DNA from: Porticoccaceae bacterium | GTDB lineage: Bacteria; Pseudomonadota; Gammaproteobacteria; Pseudomonadales; Porticoccaceae | DNA: 64,000 nucleotides | Assembly: GCA_902562425.1 (NCBI GenBank) | Contig: CACETF010000002.1 | Span: forward strand, 62,001-126,000 | Reading direction: 5' to 3' | In this document: in pieces, positions 1 through 9,815 of the stretch | Numbering within the stretch: the first letter of the stretch is position 1 | Layout of the letters: every line of letters begins with the position of its first letter | Notes under the pieces: model-generated | What the model saw: the letters and a program-made list of their open reading frames with translations, nothing else | Told to the model about the DNA's origin: nothing | The model's database searches: none | Program-made: the position numbers and the translations under genes

Positions 1-1
1 T

Positions 2-739
2 CCTTTAGGTGCTGTTTTAGGAGTTTTCTTGGGGCATCAGTTCGACCGCGGATTCAGCAATTTTTTTATCCCCATGAGTGAGGGAGAACGTCATAAAATT
101 CGGGAGATCTTCTTTTCCACATTATTTAGTCTGCTAGGACATCTAGCGAAAAGCGATGGACATATTTCTCAAGCTGAGATCTCTCACACGGAAGATATGA
201 TGACGAGCCTTGGATTGAGCGCTGAGCGAAAACAAGAGGCTATTAAATTTTTTAAAATTGGTGCAGCGACAGATTTTTCTGCTCAGCTTTGCGTTAGGTC
301 ATTCGTGCAAGTGAGTAATAGGCAGGTCAATTTAAAAAATCAGCTACTTAATTATTTGATTTCACTCGCTCTCGCAGACGGCGAGCTCCACTCCCAGGAA
401 GAGTCTGTCCTTAGAAAGATTGCGATTGATTTAGGTTTCTCGGAAAGAAATTTCGAAGAATTAATTAGGATGATCGGTGCTCAAACCCACTTCGGCAAAC
501 GTGGCTCAAGCATTGGGAGTCAAGATAAACTATCCAACGCCTATTCTGTTCTTGGAGTCGCATCAACCAGTTCTGATATGGCTATAAAAAAAGCATATAG
601 AAAATTGGTTAGTCAGAATCATCCAGATAAATTGATTGGACAGGGTGTTCCCGACGATATAATAAAACTAGCTACTGAGAGAACTCAAAAAATTCAAATG
701 GCTTATGACCTGATATCTGAATCGAGAAAAAGTAAATAA
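2..739 (+). CDS. djlA: Co-chaperone DjlA, C-terminal part (5' end outside window)
   Basis: Membrane-anchored J-domain co-chaperone that stimulates DnaK ATPase. The reading frame is open to the window edge: codons before the TTG at 29 read PLGAVLGVFLGHQFDRG, a glycine-rich membrane-proximal stretch, so the TTG is not the true start. A TerB-like helical domain covers roughly residues 25-150 of the visible part (repeated KSDGHIS and LADGELH acidic loops). A C-terminal J domain follows, with YSVLGV at its start and the diagnostic HPDK (NHPDKLIG). The N-terminal transmembrane segment lies outside the window. The domain order TerB then J is specific to DjlA, as opposed to DnaJ or CbpA. It ends about 55 bases before the promoter of the downstream tRNA gene, with no obvious terminator. 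Confidence 0.9.
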   Translation, partial: PLGAVLGVFLGHQFDRGFSNFFIPMSEGERHKIREIFFSTLFSLLGHLAKSDGHISQAEISHTEDMMTSLGLSAERKQEAIKFFKIGAATDFSAQLCVRSFVQVSNRQVNLKNQLLNYLISLALADGELHSQEESVLRKIAIDLGFSERNFEELIRMIGAQTHFGKRGSSIGSQDKLSNAYSVLGVASTSSDMAIKKAYRKLVSQNHPDKLIGQGVPDDIIKLATERTQKIQMAYDLISESRKSK

Positions 740-793
740 GTTGTCTCTGAGCAATGCTAATGTTTTATTCCCTGTTTGAAACGTGGGAGTCGG

Positions 794-822
794 TTGACCT
801 TGCGCCTTGGTCTTTCTATAAT
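794..822 (+). promoter_or_regulatory. Sigma-70 promoter of the initiator tRNA / nusA operon
   Basis: TTGACC at 794-799 and a perfect TATAAT at 817-822 with a 17-base spacer. Transcription would start near 829, about 57 bases before the tRNA. In enterobacteria and pseudomonads the metY-nusA-infB operon is transcribed from such a promoter upstream of the tRNA, so this is likely the main promoter of the following cluster. Confidence 0.8.
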
Positions 823-885
823 GCGCGTCCTAGGTCATAAAGGGCTTGGAAGATCCACCTTTCGGTCTTACATCGAAAGTTTTGA

Positions 886-962
<77 letters not shown>

Positions 963-1094
963 ATCAGTAAGAGTGTATGATATTGATCAAGTGTTGACAG
1001 TTTTCCCTTTGGCTGGAGGTCTGTAATGTGTTTTGACGCTTGAGAACGTAACCAAGGTCTTAGTTTGGAGCTTGGAAAGTGGGAGACTGTTTTG

Positions 1095-1117
1095 ATGGGC
1101 CAGATGGCCCATTTTTT
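1095..1117 (+). terminator. Intrinsic terminator/attenuator between tRNA-fMet and rimP
   Basis: Perfect 7-bp stem ATGGGCC / GGCCCAT with a 4-nt loop, followed by six T residues (1112-1117). It lies 24 bases before the rimP start. It would release part of the transcripts after the tRNA, so the operon genes need read-through or antitermination; NusA itself is encoded downstream. Confidence 0.75.
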
Positions 1118-1140
1118 ATGTGCAGAAAGAGAGGATAGTT

Positions 1141-1599
1141 TTGAAGATCGGAAAAATCGCATTAAAGCAACTTTTAAGTCCGGTTGTTGAAGCCTTGGGG
1201 TTCCAGGTGTGGGGGATTGAAATTGAAAATAATAAAAGTATCGCTTTACTTCGCGTCTATATAGATTTGACTGATAATTTCATCTCAGTGGATGATTGTG
1301 CGGTGGTAAGTAAGCACATCGTCGCGATTTTGAATGTGGAGCGGGTATTTGCAGGAAAATATACCTTAGAGGTATCTTCCCCCGGTATAGAGAGACCATT
1401 GTATGATCTGGCGCACTTCGAATCGTTCGTCGGGCATGATATAGCTTTGAGGCTTAGATTCGCACATGGAAATAGAAAAAATTTTAAAGGTTGTTTGCAT
1501 GGTGTAGAGGGAGACGAGATAGTTGTGCGTATCGATAGCAGTGAGTATCTTTTTCCCTTTGAAAATATTGATCGGGCAAATGTAATCGCAAAATTCTAA
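1141..1599 (+). CDS. rimP: Ribosome maturation factor RimP
   Basis: Cytoplasmic factor for 30S subunit maturation. The family signature is clear: VDDCAVVSKHI in the N-terminal domain, the highly conserved LEVSSPGIERPL motif, and a C-terminal SH3-like domain. About 152 residues, as in E. coli. I start it at TTG 1141 because AGAGAGGA lies 6-7 bases upstream. An in-frame GTG at 1120 adds seven residues, has no Shine-Dalgarno and sits right behind the T-run of the terminator, so it is less likely. First protein gene of the nusA operon; nusA follows after 19 bases. Confidence 0.93.
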   Translation: MKIGKIALKQLLSPVVEALGFQVWGIEIENNKSIALLRVYIDLTDNFISVDDCAVVSKHIVAILNVERVFAGKYTLEVSSPGIERPLYDLAHFESFVGHDIALRLRFAHGNRKNFKGCLHGVEGDEIVVRIDSSEYLFPFENIDRANVIAKF

Positions 1600-1618
1600 T
1601 ATTCGTGAGGTTGTAGGA

Positions 1619-3100
1619 GTGAATAAAGAGATTCTAATGGTGACTGAGGCTGTCTCCAATGAAAAGGGGGTTGAAAGAGAGATTATATTTGAGGCTATTG
1701 AGCAAGCTTTAGAAATGGCCACCAAGAAAAGGTTTGAAGAGGGAGCCAATATTCGGGTAGTCATAGATCGGGAAACAGGAAGTTACGAGTCGTTCCGATG
1801 GTGGGAAGTTGTTGCCGATGACGTATTGGCAGAATTAGGAACTCAGTTTACTACTGAGGAAGCCCATGAAAAAGATCCAGATCTAAACGTTGGTGACTTA
1901 TACGAAGAGCGCGTAGACAATGCTAAATTTGGGCGTATAGCCGCGCAGGCAGCAAAGCAAGTGATAGTCCAACGAGTGAGAGAGGCAGAGCGAGAAATTA
2001 TTGTTGATCGATTTAAACATCGTGTTGGCGAGCTCCTGAACGGCACGGTCAAAAAAGTTACCCGAGAACATGTAATTATTGATTTTGGAGACAATGCAGA
2101 GGGACTTTTGCCGAGAGAGCAGCTGGTTGGTCGTGAAATATTTAGGATAAATGATAGGACTAGAACGATTTTGACGGCCATCAGAGAAGATACACGTGGT
2201 CCCCAACTGCTTGTGTCAAGAACCTCTCCCGACATGCTAATTCAGCTTTTTAGAATTGAAGTTCCTGAAATAGCGGAGGGCATAATTGAAATTAAGGGTG
2301 CAGCAAGGGATCCTGGTCTAAGGGCCAAAATAGCGGTCAAGAGTAAAGATGCTCGTATAGATCCAGTTGGGGCTTGCGTAGGAATGAGAGGAGCTCGAGT
2401 TCAGGCGGTGTCAAGTGATCTTGATGATGAAAGAGTTGACATTGTTTTGTGGGATGACAATCCAGCACAACTTGTAATTAATGCCATGGCGCCTGCTGAG
2501 GTGGGTTCTATTGTGGTAGATGAGGAGTCGCATTCAATGGATGTTGCAGTTAATGAAGAAAATCTAGCGCAAGCGATCGGTAAAGGTGGGCAAAATGTTC
2601 GGCTTGCATCTGAGCTTACCGGTTGGAATATAAATGTAATGACCTTGGAAGATGCTGAGGATAAGCAAATGCAGGAAGCGACAGATATTGTGAATACCTT
2701 CATGCAGGAACTCGATATCGGAGAGGATATTGCTATCGTGCTTGTGGAGGAGGGATTCACCAGTTTAGAAGAAGTAGCATATGTCCCACTTGATGAAATT
2801 AGTGCAATTGAGGGCTTTGATCAAGATTTATCCCAAGAATTGCGCGCTCGTGCTAAGGATGCTCTCCTCACGATGGCACTTGTTAGTGAGGAAAAATTAA
2901 CTAGCTCTGTCCCGGCAGATGATTTACTTAATATGGAGGGAATGGACAGAGGTCTTGCCCATAAGTTAGCTGCCAGGAATATCATTACAATGGAAGATCT
3001 TGCGGAGCAAGCGGTTGATGACATATCAGATATTGATAATTTGAGTAATCAACGTGCGGCCGAATTGATAATGACGGCCCGCGCCCCCTGGTTTGAGTAA
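1619..3100 (+). CDS. nusA: Transcription termination/antitermination protein NusA
   Basis: RNA-polymerase-binding factor for pausing, termination and antitermination. 493 residues, almost the same as E. coli (495). The N terminus [17 protein letters not shown] matches the family start, which supports the GTG at 1619 with GTGAGG 8 bases upstream. An N-terminal RNAP-binding domain (1-130) is followed by an S1 domain (about 135-200, [18 protein letters not shown]) and two KH domains. KH1 carries [14 protein letters not shown] and KH2 carries [14 protein letters not shown]. Two C-terminal acidic repeats (about 360-490) are present; these are typical of gamma- and some other proteobacteria and bind the RNAP alpha C-terminal domain. 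Confidence 0.97.
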   Translation: MNKEILMVTEAVSNEKGVEREIIFEAIEQALEMATKKRFEEGANIRVVIDRETGSYESFRWWEVVADDVLAELGTQFTTEEAHEKDPDLNVGDLYEERVDNAKFGRIAAQAAKQVIVQRVREAEREIIVDRFKHRVGELLNGTVKKVTREHVIIDFGDNAEGLLPREQLVGREIFRINDRTRTILTAIREDTRGPQLLVSRTSPDMLIQLFRIEVPEIAEGIIEIKGAARDPGLRAKIAVKSKDARIDPVGACVGMRGARVQAVSSDLDDERVDIVLWDDNPAQLVINAMAPAEVGSIVVDEESHSMDVAVNEENLAQAIGKGGQNVRLASELTGWNINVMTLEDAEDKQMQEATDIVNTFMQELDIGEDIAIVLVEEGFTSLEEVAYVPLDEISAIEGFDQDLSQELRARAKDALLTMALVSEEKLTSSVPADDLLNMEGMDRGLAHKLAARNIITMEDLAEQAVDDISDIDNLSNQRAAELIMTARAPWFE

Positions 3101-3140
3101 CAAAAATAGTAACAAGGCAGACATTGATAGAGGATTACCG

Positions 3141-5696
3141 ATGGCTGAAGTAACAGTTAGTGAATTGGCGATGACCGTGGGTGCATCTGTGGATCGGTTG
3201 CTGAAGCAAATGACTGATGCAGGCCTAGCGCATACAAATGCAGAAGCGCTGGTATCAGACGGAGAAAAACAAATTTTGCTTGCATATCTTAAAGGGTTGC
3301 ACGGAGAACGTGCCCGAGAGCCTGGAAAGATTACACTCCGTCGAAAAACTGTAACAACGTTAAAATCGGCGAATAGAAAAACCGTAAACATCGAAGTCCG
3401 TCGAAAGCGAACCTTTGTCAAGCGATCGGATGAAGAGGTATCGACATCGCCTACGAAATCAACCGAACCCTCGGAAAACACAACAACTAATCCAGACGCA
3501 AGTACGGCTGAAGCATTAGATGAAGTTGAGGTGCAGCGAGTAGCTGCAATTGAAACCCGGCGAAGAGCGGATGACGAAGCTAAGAAAAAGGTGGGTAACA
3601 AAGAACTTACCAATGCAGATGCTGCGTCAGACAAGAAAGATAACCTTACTACCAAAAGAATTTCACGCGTAGATAAGACGGTTGTTGGCATGCCTTTATC
3701 ACCCTCCGAAATCGTTCATGATAAAGGACGACGGACCAACAAGATAAAAGATGATGAAGATGACCCCATCAGGCGTGTAAAAAAACCTATTTCAAAAGGT
3801 GCGAAGAAAAAGTCTCACCTAGTTTTAGACGACGTAGAGATAGATGGAGCCAAAAAAACTAGGCTAAGATCTGCCATTGCCACCCCGCTAAAAGTTACAA
3901 ATAAGCATACTTTCAAGCGTCCGACAGCGAAGAAAGTTCAAGAAATTACAGTAGGTGATGAAATTTCGGTCTCTGATTTGGCAGCAGGATTGTCTTTGAA
4001 GTCAGAAAATGTCATCAGAAAACTCGCGAAGTTAGGGGTTGTGGTAACTGCGCATGAAATTATCGACCAAGAAACTGCTGTATTAGTTACTGAAGAATTA
4101 GGGCATAGAGCGATACCCTCCAATAATACTGATTTGGAGGAACAATTAGACGCTGCTTTTACAGAACAAGCGAGGAATTACGCTAAATTACCGCGGGCGC
4201 CTGTGGTAACCATTATGGGTCACGTAGATCATGGTAAGACATCGCTTCTGGATTATATTCGAAAAACCCGTATTGCCATAGGTGAGGCAGGTGGTATTAC
4301 TCAGCACATAGGTGCTTATCACGTAAGCACCTCTAAGGGTGCAATTACTTTTTTGGATACGCCAGGTCATGCCGCTTTTACTGCAATGCGGGCTCGTGGA
4401 GCTAAAAGTACTGATATTGTCATTCTTGTGGTAGCAGCAGATGATGGCGTAATGCCGCAAACTGAAGAGGCTGTTCAGCATGCTAGGGCAGCAGGGGTAC
4501 CTATAGTTGTTGCCATTAATAAAATGGACAAAGATGGTGCAGATCCCGAAAAAGTGACAAGTGAACTGGGCGCAAAAGACGTGATTCCAGAAGAATGGGG
4601 TGGTGACACTCAGTTTGTTAAGGTTTCTGCACAGACAGGTGAGGGAATAGATGAGTTGTTAGATGCGGTATTATTACAGTCAGAGCTTCTCGAATTAACG
4701 GCGAGCTTTGAAGGCAGGGCTCGAGGGGTGATAGTTGAGTCTCGTATTGATAAGGGTAGAGGAGTTGTAGCTACAGCTTTGGTGCAACAAGGAAATCTGA
4801 ATAAGGGCGATTTTGTGCTGGCAGGTTTGAGTGTTGGAAAGATAAGGGCTATGGTTGACCAAAGCAACAAATCTTTGCAGAAGGCGGGACCATCGGTTCC
4901 TATAGAAATTTTGGGATTGGACGAGGTTCCAGACGCAGGTAATTACTTTTACGTAGTACCTGATGAAAGACAGGGTCGAGAAATAGTCGCATTTCGACAA
5001 GAAAAAGCTCGCGCCCAAAAATTGTCGAGTCAGCGTGCCTCGGCTTTAGAGACGATGTTTGTGGATATCGGTTCAGAGGTTAAACGTACTTTACCATTAG
5101 TGATAAAAGCAGATGTTCGGGGATCGCTTGAGGCGATTAGTGCTGCTCTAAACGATTTTTCAACTCAAGAAGTGGGCGTTGACATTATAGCCTCGGGGGT
5201 GGGGGGTATTGCTGAGTCCGATGTCAATTTGGCCATCACCACTGAGGCTATTATTTTGGGTTTTAACGTGCGTGCTTCCGGTGGAGCGCGTGCATTAGCA
5301 AAGAAAGAGGAAATTGAAGTACGTTACTATAGTGTAATTTATAATCTTCTAGACGAGGTTAAGGCCGCTCTTTCTGGGATGCTATCCCCTGAGTCTAGAG
5401 AGAAAATTGTAGGCACAGCAGAAGTTAGGGATGTCTTCCGATCCCCAAAATTTGGTGCGATAGCGGGATGCATGGTTACAGAAGGTACCGTTTATCGTAG
5501 TAAGCCAATTCGTGTCTTAAGAGATAGCATAGTCATTTATGAAGGAGAGTTAGAGTCGTTGCGAAGGTATAAAGATGATGCTCAGGAGGTGCGAAGCGGA
5601 ATGGAGTGCGGTATTGGCGTAAAAGATTACAATGATGTTCGTGCGGGTGATTTAATAGAAGTTTATGAAGTCACCCAAATTCTTCGGACCCTTTGA
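3141..5696 (+). CDS. infB: Translation initiation factor IF-2
   Basis: GTPase that places fMet-tRNA on the 30S subunit. The G-domain motifs are [12 protein letters not shown] (G1), DTPGHAAF (G3) and NKMDK (G4). N-terminal IF2 domains lie at about residues 1-55 and again before the G domain ([14 protein letters not shown]), separated by a long charged, probably disordered linker. C-terminal domains II-IV are complete. The start at ATG 3141 ([10 protein letters not shown]) has AGAGGA 8 bases upstream. An in-frame TTG at 3093 overlaps the nusA stop, lacks a ribosome site and would add 16 atypical residues. 851 residues, slightly shorter than E. coli IF2-1 (890). Confidence 0.96.
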   Translation: MAEVTVSELAMTVGASVDRLLKQMTDAGLAHTNAEALVSDGEKQILLAYLKGLHGERAREPGKITLRRKTVTTLKSANRKTVNIEVRRKRTFVKRSDEEVSTSPTKSTEPSENTTTNPDASTAEALDEVEVQRVAAIETRRRADDEAKKKVGNKELTNADAASDKKDNLTTKRISRVDKTVVGMPLSPSEIVHDKGRRTNKIKDDEDDPIRRVKKPISKGAKKKSHLVLDDVEIDGAKKTRLRSAIATPLKVTNKHTFKRPTAKKVQEITVGDEISVSDLAAGLSLKSENVIRKLAKLGVVVTAHEIIDQETAVLVTEELGHRAIPSNNTDLEEQLDAAFTEQARNYAKLPRAPVVTIMGHVDHGKTSLLDYIRKTRIAIGEAGGITQHIGAYHVSTSKGAITFLDTPGHAAFTAMRARGAKSTDIVILVVAADDGVMPQTEEAVQHARAAGVPIVVAINKMDKDGADPEKVTSELGAKDVIPEEWGGDTQFVKVSAQTGEGIDELLDAVLLQSELLELTASFEGRARGVIVESRIDKGRGVVATALVQQGNLNKGDFVLAGLSVGKIRAMVDQSNKSLQKAGPSVPIEILGLDEVPDAGNYFYVVPDERQGREIVAFRQEKARAQKLSSQRASALETMFVDIGSEVKRTLPLVIKADVRGSLEAISAALNDFSTQEVGVDIIASGVGGIAESDVNLAITTEAIILGFNVRASGGARALAKKEEIEVRYYSVIYNLLDEVKAALSGMLSPESREKIVGTAEVRDVFRSPKFGAIAGCMVTEGTVYRSKPIRVLRDSIVIYEGELESLRRYKDDAQEVRSGMECGIGVKDYNDVRAGDLIEVYEVTQILRTL

Positions 5697-5770
5697 AAAA
5701 ACTGAGATCGCACCAGCAATCGACGGTGCCCCAGAAACACTAAACTAAACCACAGAAAATTAAGATATTG

Positions 5771-6157
5771 ATGCCGAGAGAATTTTACCGCTGCGATAGA
5801 GTTGCTGATGCGATTCAGAGAGAGCTATCCGTGCTGATTAATGACTCGTTAAGAGATCCGAGAATCGGTATGGTGAGCGTTACCGAAGTTAGCGTCAGTA
5901 GAGACCTTTCAAATAGCAAGGTTTATGTTAGCTTTATTGAGACAAACACTGATCATCAAGCAAATATTGCCATGTCAGCCCTTGATGGCGCCAGTGGGTA
6001 TTTGCGAAAGTTAATGGCGGCTAATATGAATTTGCGGGTGATGCCAAAAATTACTTTTATCCATGATAATTTGGCGGCGAAAAGTCAAGACATGTCTGAA
6101 TTGATTGATCTTGCAATTGCTTCGGATTCTAGGTTGGCATCTTCGGAGGAACCCTAA
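5771..6157 (+). CDS. rbfA: Ribosome-binding factor A
   Basis: Small KH-like protein that assists 16S rRNA 5'-end maturation and cold adaptation of 30S subunits. The N terminus MPREFYRCDRVADAIQREL, the DPRIGMVSVTEVSVSRDL core and the MPKITFIHD strand are family signatures. About 128 residues, as usual. I use ATG 5771; a TTG three bases earlier would only add one Met. The Shine-Dalgarno is poor (TAAGA). It ends one base before the truB start, so the two are probably translationally coupled. Confidence 0.93.
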   Translation: MPREFYRCDRVADAIQRELSVLINDSLRDPRIGMVSVTEVSVSRDLSNSKVYVSFIETNTDHQANIAMSALDGASGYLRKLMAANMNLRVMPKITFIHDNLAAKSQDMSELIDLAIASDSRLASSEEP

Positions 6158-6158
6158 T

Positions 6159-7097
6159 TTGTCGCATCAGAAGCAGTGCTTCAGATTGGTCAATGGCATT
6201 TTTTTGCTAAATAAATCAAAAGGTGCTTCCTCCAACCATTCATTGCAGCGTGTGAAATATTTATTTGCTGCCAAAAAAGCTGGACATACAGGAAGTTTGG
6301 ATCCTTTGGCTACCGGCGTGTTGCCGGTCTGCTTTGGAGAGGCTACGAAACTAAGTCGGTATTTACTTGATTCCGAAAAAGGATATCTTAGTGTTTTCAA
6401 GTTAGGAGTAGAGACAGATACTGGAGATAGTGAGGGCCGAATAGTATCAACTAATGATGCAAGCACAATTACTGAGGGATTGATTCGTGCCACTATCGAT
6501 CAATTTTTAGGAGACACCGTTCAAGTACCACCAATGTATTCAGCTCTCAAGCGTAACGGACAACCACTGTACAAGTATGCGAGGAAAGGTATTGATATAG
6601 AGAGATCACCCAGATCGATTGCAATATATGAGTTTGAGATTGTATCTTTTAAAAGTGGAGTCGCTCCGGAGTTGGAGGTGAAAATACGCTGTAGCAAGGG
6701 CACATATATAAGGAGCCTTGCTTCTGATCTCGGGCGTTTGCTGCGATGTGGAGCTCATGTGATTAAATTACACCGGTTTGCCGTAGGACCATTCAGTGAC
6801 GATATGTCAGTTTCCCTCTCAGAGCTCACAAATTGTTATGATAGACATGGAATAACTGCATGTGATGAAAGATTGTTACCTGTTGATTATGCTTTGCATG
6901 CAACGCCTAAAGTTACTCTGGACGAGAAAAGTGCGGCGCGATTACAACAAGGACAATCAGTATTCTTATCAAAAGGCTTTAACCAAGAGGGAGAAGGGGA
7001 TATAGTGCGCGTCTTTGACAACAATCTAATGTTTTTGGGAGTGGGGACTTTGCGGACTGGCGGTATGTTGGTGCCCAAGCGCTTGGTAGCCCTGTAG
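6159..7097 (+). CDS. truB: tRNA pseudouridine(55) synthase TruB
   Basis: Forms pseudouridine 55 in the T loop of tRNAs. The catalytic Asp is in GHTGSLDPLATGVLP; the NGIFLLNKSKGASS motif precedes it and a C-terminal PUA-like domain follows. 312 residues (E. coli 314). The start is TTG 6159, two bases after the rbfA stop codon begins its end, with GGAGGA at 6145-6150 and 8-base spacing. Longer in-frame starts inside rbfA give residues with no family similarity. Confidence 0.95.
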   Translation: MSHQKQCFRLVNGIFLLNKSKGASSNHSLQRVKYLFAAKKAGHTGSLDPLATGVLPVCFGEATKLSRYLLDSEKGYLSVFKLGVETDTGDSEGRIVSTNDASTITEGLIRATIDQFLGDTVQVPPMYSALKRNGQPLYKYARKGIDIERSPRSIAIYEFEIVSFKSGVAPELEVKIRCSKGTYIRSLASDLGRLLRCGAHVIKLHRFAVGPFSDDMSVSLSELTNCYDRHGITACDERLLPVDYALHATPKVTLDEKSAARLQQGQSVFLSKGFNQEGEGDIVRVFDNNLMFLGVGTLRTGGMLVPKRLVAL

Positions 7098-7225
7098 GAT
7101 AGATTCAATTGAATCAAGCCTTAGTGATGATTCAGTTGTTATAAAAAGAATTGGCTGCAATGACGAGCGTCCTGTAAGTGCGCATGGGATGCCAGTCGTT
7201 ATTAACTTGCGTACTGGAGAAGTTT

Positions 7226-7495
7226 ATGGCCTTAAGTGCAGAAGAAAAAGCGTTGTTGGTCAAAGAATATGGCCACGATCAGAAAGACACAGGCTCGCCA
7301 GAAGTGCAGGTTGCACTTTTAACGGCGAATATAAATAAGTTGCAGAATCATTTCGGTTCTCACAAGAAAGATCACCATTCTCGGCGTGGACTGATACGTA
7401 TGGTTAATCAACGGAGAAAGTTACTTGATTACCTTAAAACAAAAAATTTTGAGCGGTACACTGAACTTATCAAGAAACTTGGCCTGCGAAGATAG
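7226..7495 (+). CDS. rpsO: 30S ribosomal protein S15
   Basis: Primary 16S rRNA-binding protein. 89 residues, exactly the family length, with [19 protein letters not shown] and the end KKLGLRR. ATG 7226 has TGGAGA 5 bases upstream. The rpsO-pnp pair is the classical arrangement in which processing in the intergenic region controls pnp expression. Confidence 0.97.
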   Translation: MALSAEEKALLVKEYGHDQKDTGSPEVQVALLTANINKLQNHFGSHKKDHHSRRGLIRMVNQRRKLLDYLKTKNFERYTELIKKLGLRR

Positions 7496-7552
7496 TGACT
7501 AATCGGGGGCAAACAAATTATTTTAAGGGTGATATATTCCTCAATTATACTC

Positions 7553-7582
7553 TTGAGAGCGTATAGACTACATATCTACACT
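7553..7582 (+). promoter_or_regulatory. Weak candidate promoter for pnp
   Basis: In the 169-base rpsO-pnp gap, TTGAGA (7553-7558) is followed 18 bases later by TACACT (7577-7582). Both boxes are imperfect. E. coli has a pnp promoter and an RNase III site in this gap; here I see only this candidate and a 5-bp inverted repeat (CTCAA/TTGAG, 7540-7557). Confidence 0.25.
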
Positions 7583-7664
7583 GCAGTTAATGGCGTTTTA
7601 GGATACTAACTTCCTTTTACTTATATTAAAGAACTGATTTAAAGAAATATATGAAGGCAACAAT

Positions 7665-9779
7665 ATGAATCCATTAGTAAAAAGATTTAAGTATGGTGAA
7701 TGCAACGTAACAATCGAGACAGGTCGTATAGCCAGACAAGCGACGGGTGCAGTGATATGTTCGATTGATGAGACTTCTGTGTTGTGTACGGTGGTTGGAG
7801 CAAGAGAAAAAAAAGAGGATGTCGACTTTTTCCCCTTAGGTGTTCATTATCAAGAAAAAGCCTATGCTGCTGGAAAAATTCCTGGAGGTTTCTTCAAAAG
7901 AGAGGGTCGTCCAACAGAAAAAGAAACGTTAACTTCTAGATTAATTGATAGACCTATTCGACCACTTTTTCCAGAAGGTTTTAAGAATGAAGTACAGGTG
8001 GTTTGCACGGTTCTATCAGCACAAAAAAATGCTGATCCTGATATAGCCGCAATGATAGGAACTTCTGCCGCTTTGGCGATCTCTGGCATTCCATTTAACG
8101 GGCCCATCGGTGGGGCGAGAGTAGGTTATTCGGAGGAAGAGGGCTACCTTTTAAATCCGACTAATGCTGAGTTGTTAAACTCCGAACTTGATATGGTAGT
8201 TGCTGGAACCGAGGACGCAGTTCTAATGGTAGAGTCCGAAGCGAAGGAGTTATCTGAAGACATAATGCTTGGAGCTGTTTTGTTCGCACATCAAGAGATG
8301 CAAACCGTGATTACTGTCATAAAACAGCTGGCCTCTGAAGTGGGAAAACCTCGGTGGAATTGGGAATCAGTGGGAGTGAATAAAACACTTAGAGATGCCC
8401 TCAACACGTTGTTAGCAGAGGATCTCAAGCGAGCTTACCAACTTGTTGATAAGCAACAACGTATGGACAATATCGCTAGCTTGAGGGATAAGGCGCTAAC
8501 GCAACTGAGCTCTGAAATGGGTAATGAACAAAATAATATAAAAGATGAGTTTAAAAAACTTGAGAAAAATATTGTGCGCGGTCGAATTCTTCGAGGTGAT
8601 CCTAGAATTGATGGGAGAGATAACCGAAGCGTAAGGCCCATTGGCGCTGAGGTTTCTATTTTGTCTCGTGCGCATGGTTCAGCTCTGTTTACGCGAGGCG
8701 AGACGCAGGCGCTTGTTGTAGCAACGCTAGGCTCGACTCGCGATGCCCAAATGATTGATGACCTAGATGGTCGTCGAGATGATCCATTTATGCTGCATTA
8801 TAATTTTCCCCCATATTCTGTTGGAGAATGTGGAAGAATCGGATTCACAGGTAGACGAGAAATTGGTCACGGTAGATTGGCCCGCAGAGGAATCGCGGCT
8901 GTGCTTCCGTCAATTGATGAATTTCCGTATGCGATGCGTGTTGTTTCGGAGATCACTGAATCAAATGGATCAAGTTCGATGGCATCGGTTTGCGGGGCAA
9001 GTCTTGCGCTCATGGATGCGGGGGTTCCGTTAAAAGCGCCAGTAGCAGGAATAGCGATGGGACTAGTTAAAGAAGGAGACCAATTTTCGGTGTTGACCGA
9101 TATACTTGGAGATGAAGATCATCTCGGTGATATGGATTTCAAAGTGGCTGGAACGGCTGAGGGTATTACTGCTCTTCAGATGGATATAAAAATTGAAGGT
9201 ATAACCGAGGAGATTATGGAAATTGCACTGCAGCAGGCTATGGATGCTCGTCTACATATTCTTACTTCTATGAACGCTACATTGGCTGTTGGTCGTGAGG
9301 AGGTGGCAGATTCAGCACCACGAATGGGAGCAATGCAAATAGATGCCGATAAGATTAGAGATGTTATTGGAAAGGGTGGAGCAACCATACGTAGTTTGTG
9401 TGAGGAGACTAGTTCTACCATAGACATAACCGATGACGGGGCAGTAAAAATATACGCCGATGACAGTGCGGGTCTTCAAGCCGCTATTGATGCTATTTCG
9501 GCAATCGTTGCTGAGCCCGAGCCAGGAGCAATTTATGATGGTAAAGTGGTGAGAATTGTTGACTTTGGCGCTTTCGTTAATTTCATGCCCGGCACCGATG
9601 GTCTGGTGCATATATCACAGATAGCCTCTCAAAGAGTCAACAAAGTAACAGATTATTTGGCCGAAGGACAAGAAGTGCGTGTAAAGGTCTTAGAAATTGA
9701 TAATCGCGGAAGAGTAAAGTTATCCATCAAAGAAGCCACTCTGGAGGAACAATCGCGTTCCGAGAACGCTGATGATTGA
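7665..9779 (+). CDS. pnp: Polyribonucleotide nucleotidyltransferase (PNPase)
   Basis: Phosphorolytic 3'-5' exoribonuclease of the RNA degradosome. 704 residues (E. coli 711). There are two RNase PH domains: the first has [11 protein letters not shown], and the second has the catalytic loop with [13 protein letters not shown] and [22 protein letters not shown] domain ([15 protein letters not shown]) and an S1 domain ([15 protein letters not shown]) complete the protein. ATG 7665 has GAAGG 7 bases upstream. It ends 36 bases from the convergent recN gene, with no clear terminator between them. Confidence 0.97.
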   Translation: MNPLVKRFKYGECNVTIETGRIARQATGAVICSIDETSVLCTVVGAREKKEDVDFFPLGVHYQEKAYAAGKIPGGFFKREGRPTEKETLTSRLIDRPIRPLFPEGFKNEVQVVCTVLSAQKNADPDIAAMIGTSAALAISGIPFNGPIGGARVGYSEEEGYLLNPTNAELLNSELDMVVAGTEDAVLMVESEAKELSEDIMLGAVLFAHQEMQTVITVIKQLASEVGKPRWNWESVGVNKTLRDALNTLLAEDLKRAYQLVDKQQRMDNIASLRDKALTQLSSEMGNEQNNIKDEFKKLEKNIVRGRILRGDPRIDGRDNRSVRPIGAEVSILSRAHGSALFTRGETQALVVATLGSTRDAQMIDDLDGRRDDPFMLHYNFPPYSVGECGRIGFTGRREIGHGRLARRGIAAVLPSIDEFPYAMRVVSEITESNGSSSMASVCGASLALMDAGVPLKAPVAGIAMGLVKEGDQFSVLTDILGDEDHLGDMDFKVAGTAEGITALQMDIKIEGITEEIMEIALQQAMDARLHILTSMNATLAVGREEVADSAPRMGAMQIDADKIRDVIGKGGATIRSLCEETSSTIDITDDGAVKIYADDSAGLQAAIDAISAIVAEPEPGAIYDGKVVRIVDFGAFVNFMPGTDGLVHISQIASQRVNKVTDYLAEGQEVRVKVLEIDNRGRVKLSIKEATLEEQSRSENADD

Positions 9780-9815
9780 GAAAAAACAAATACTAATTCT
9801 GTTGCTTGCAGTCTA

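Noticed and set aside
994-1027. TTGACA plus TGTAAT upstream of rimP as a promoter
   Set aside because: The spacer is 22 bases, too long for sigma-70.
1843-2235. Long minus-strand frames inside nusA (and similar frames inside infB, dnaK, argH, hppA and others)
   Set aside because: All lie opposite well-supported genes, show no domain similarity and reflect codon use of the sense gene.
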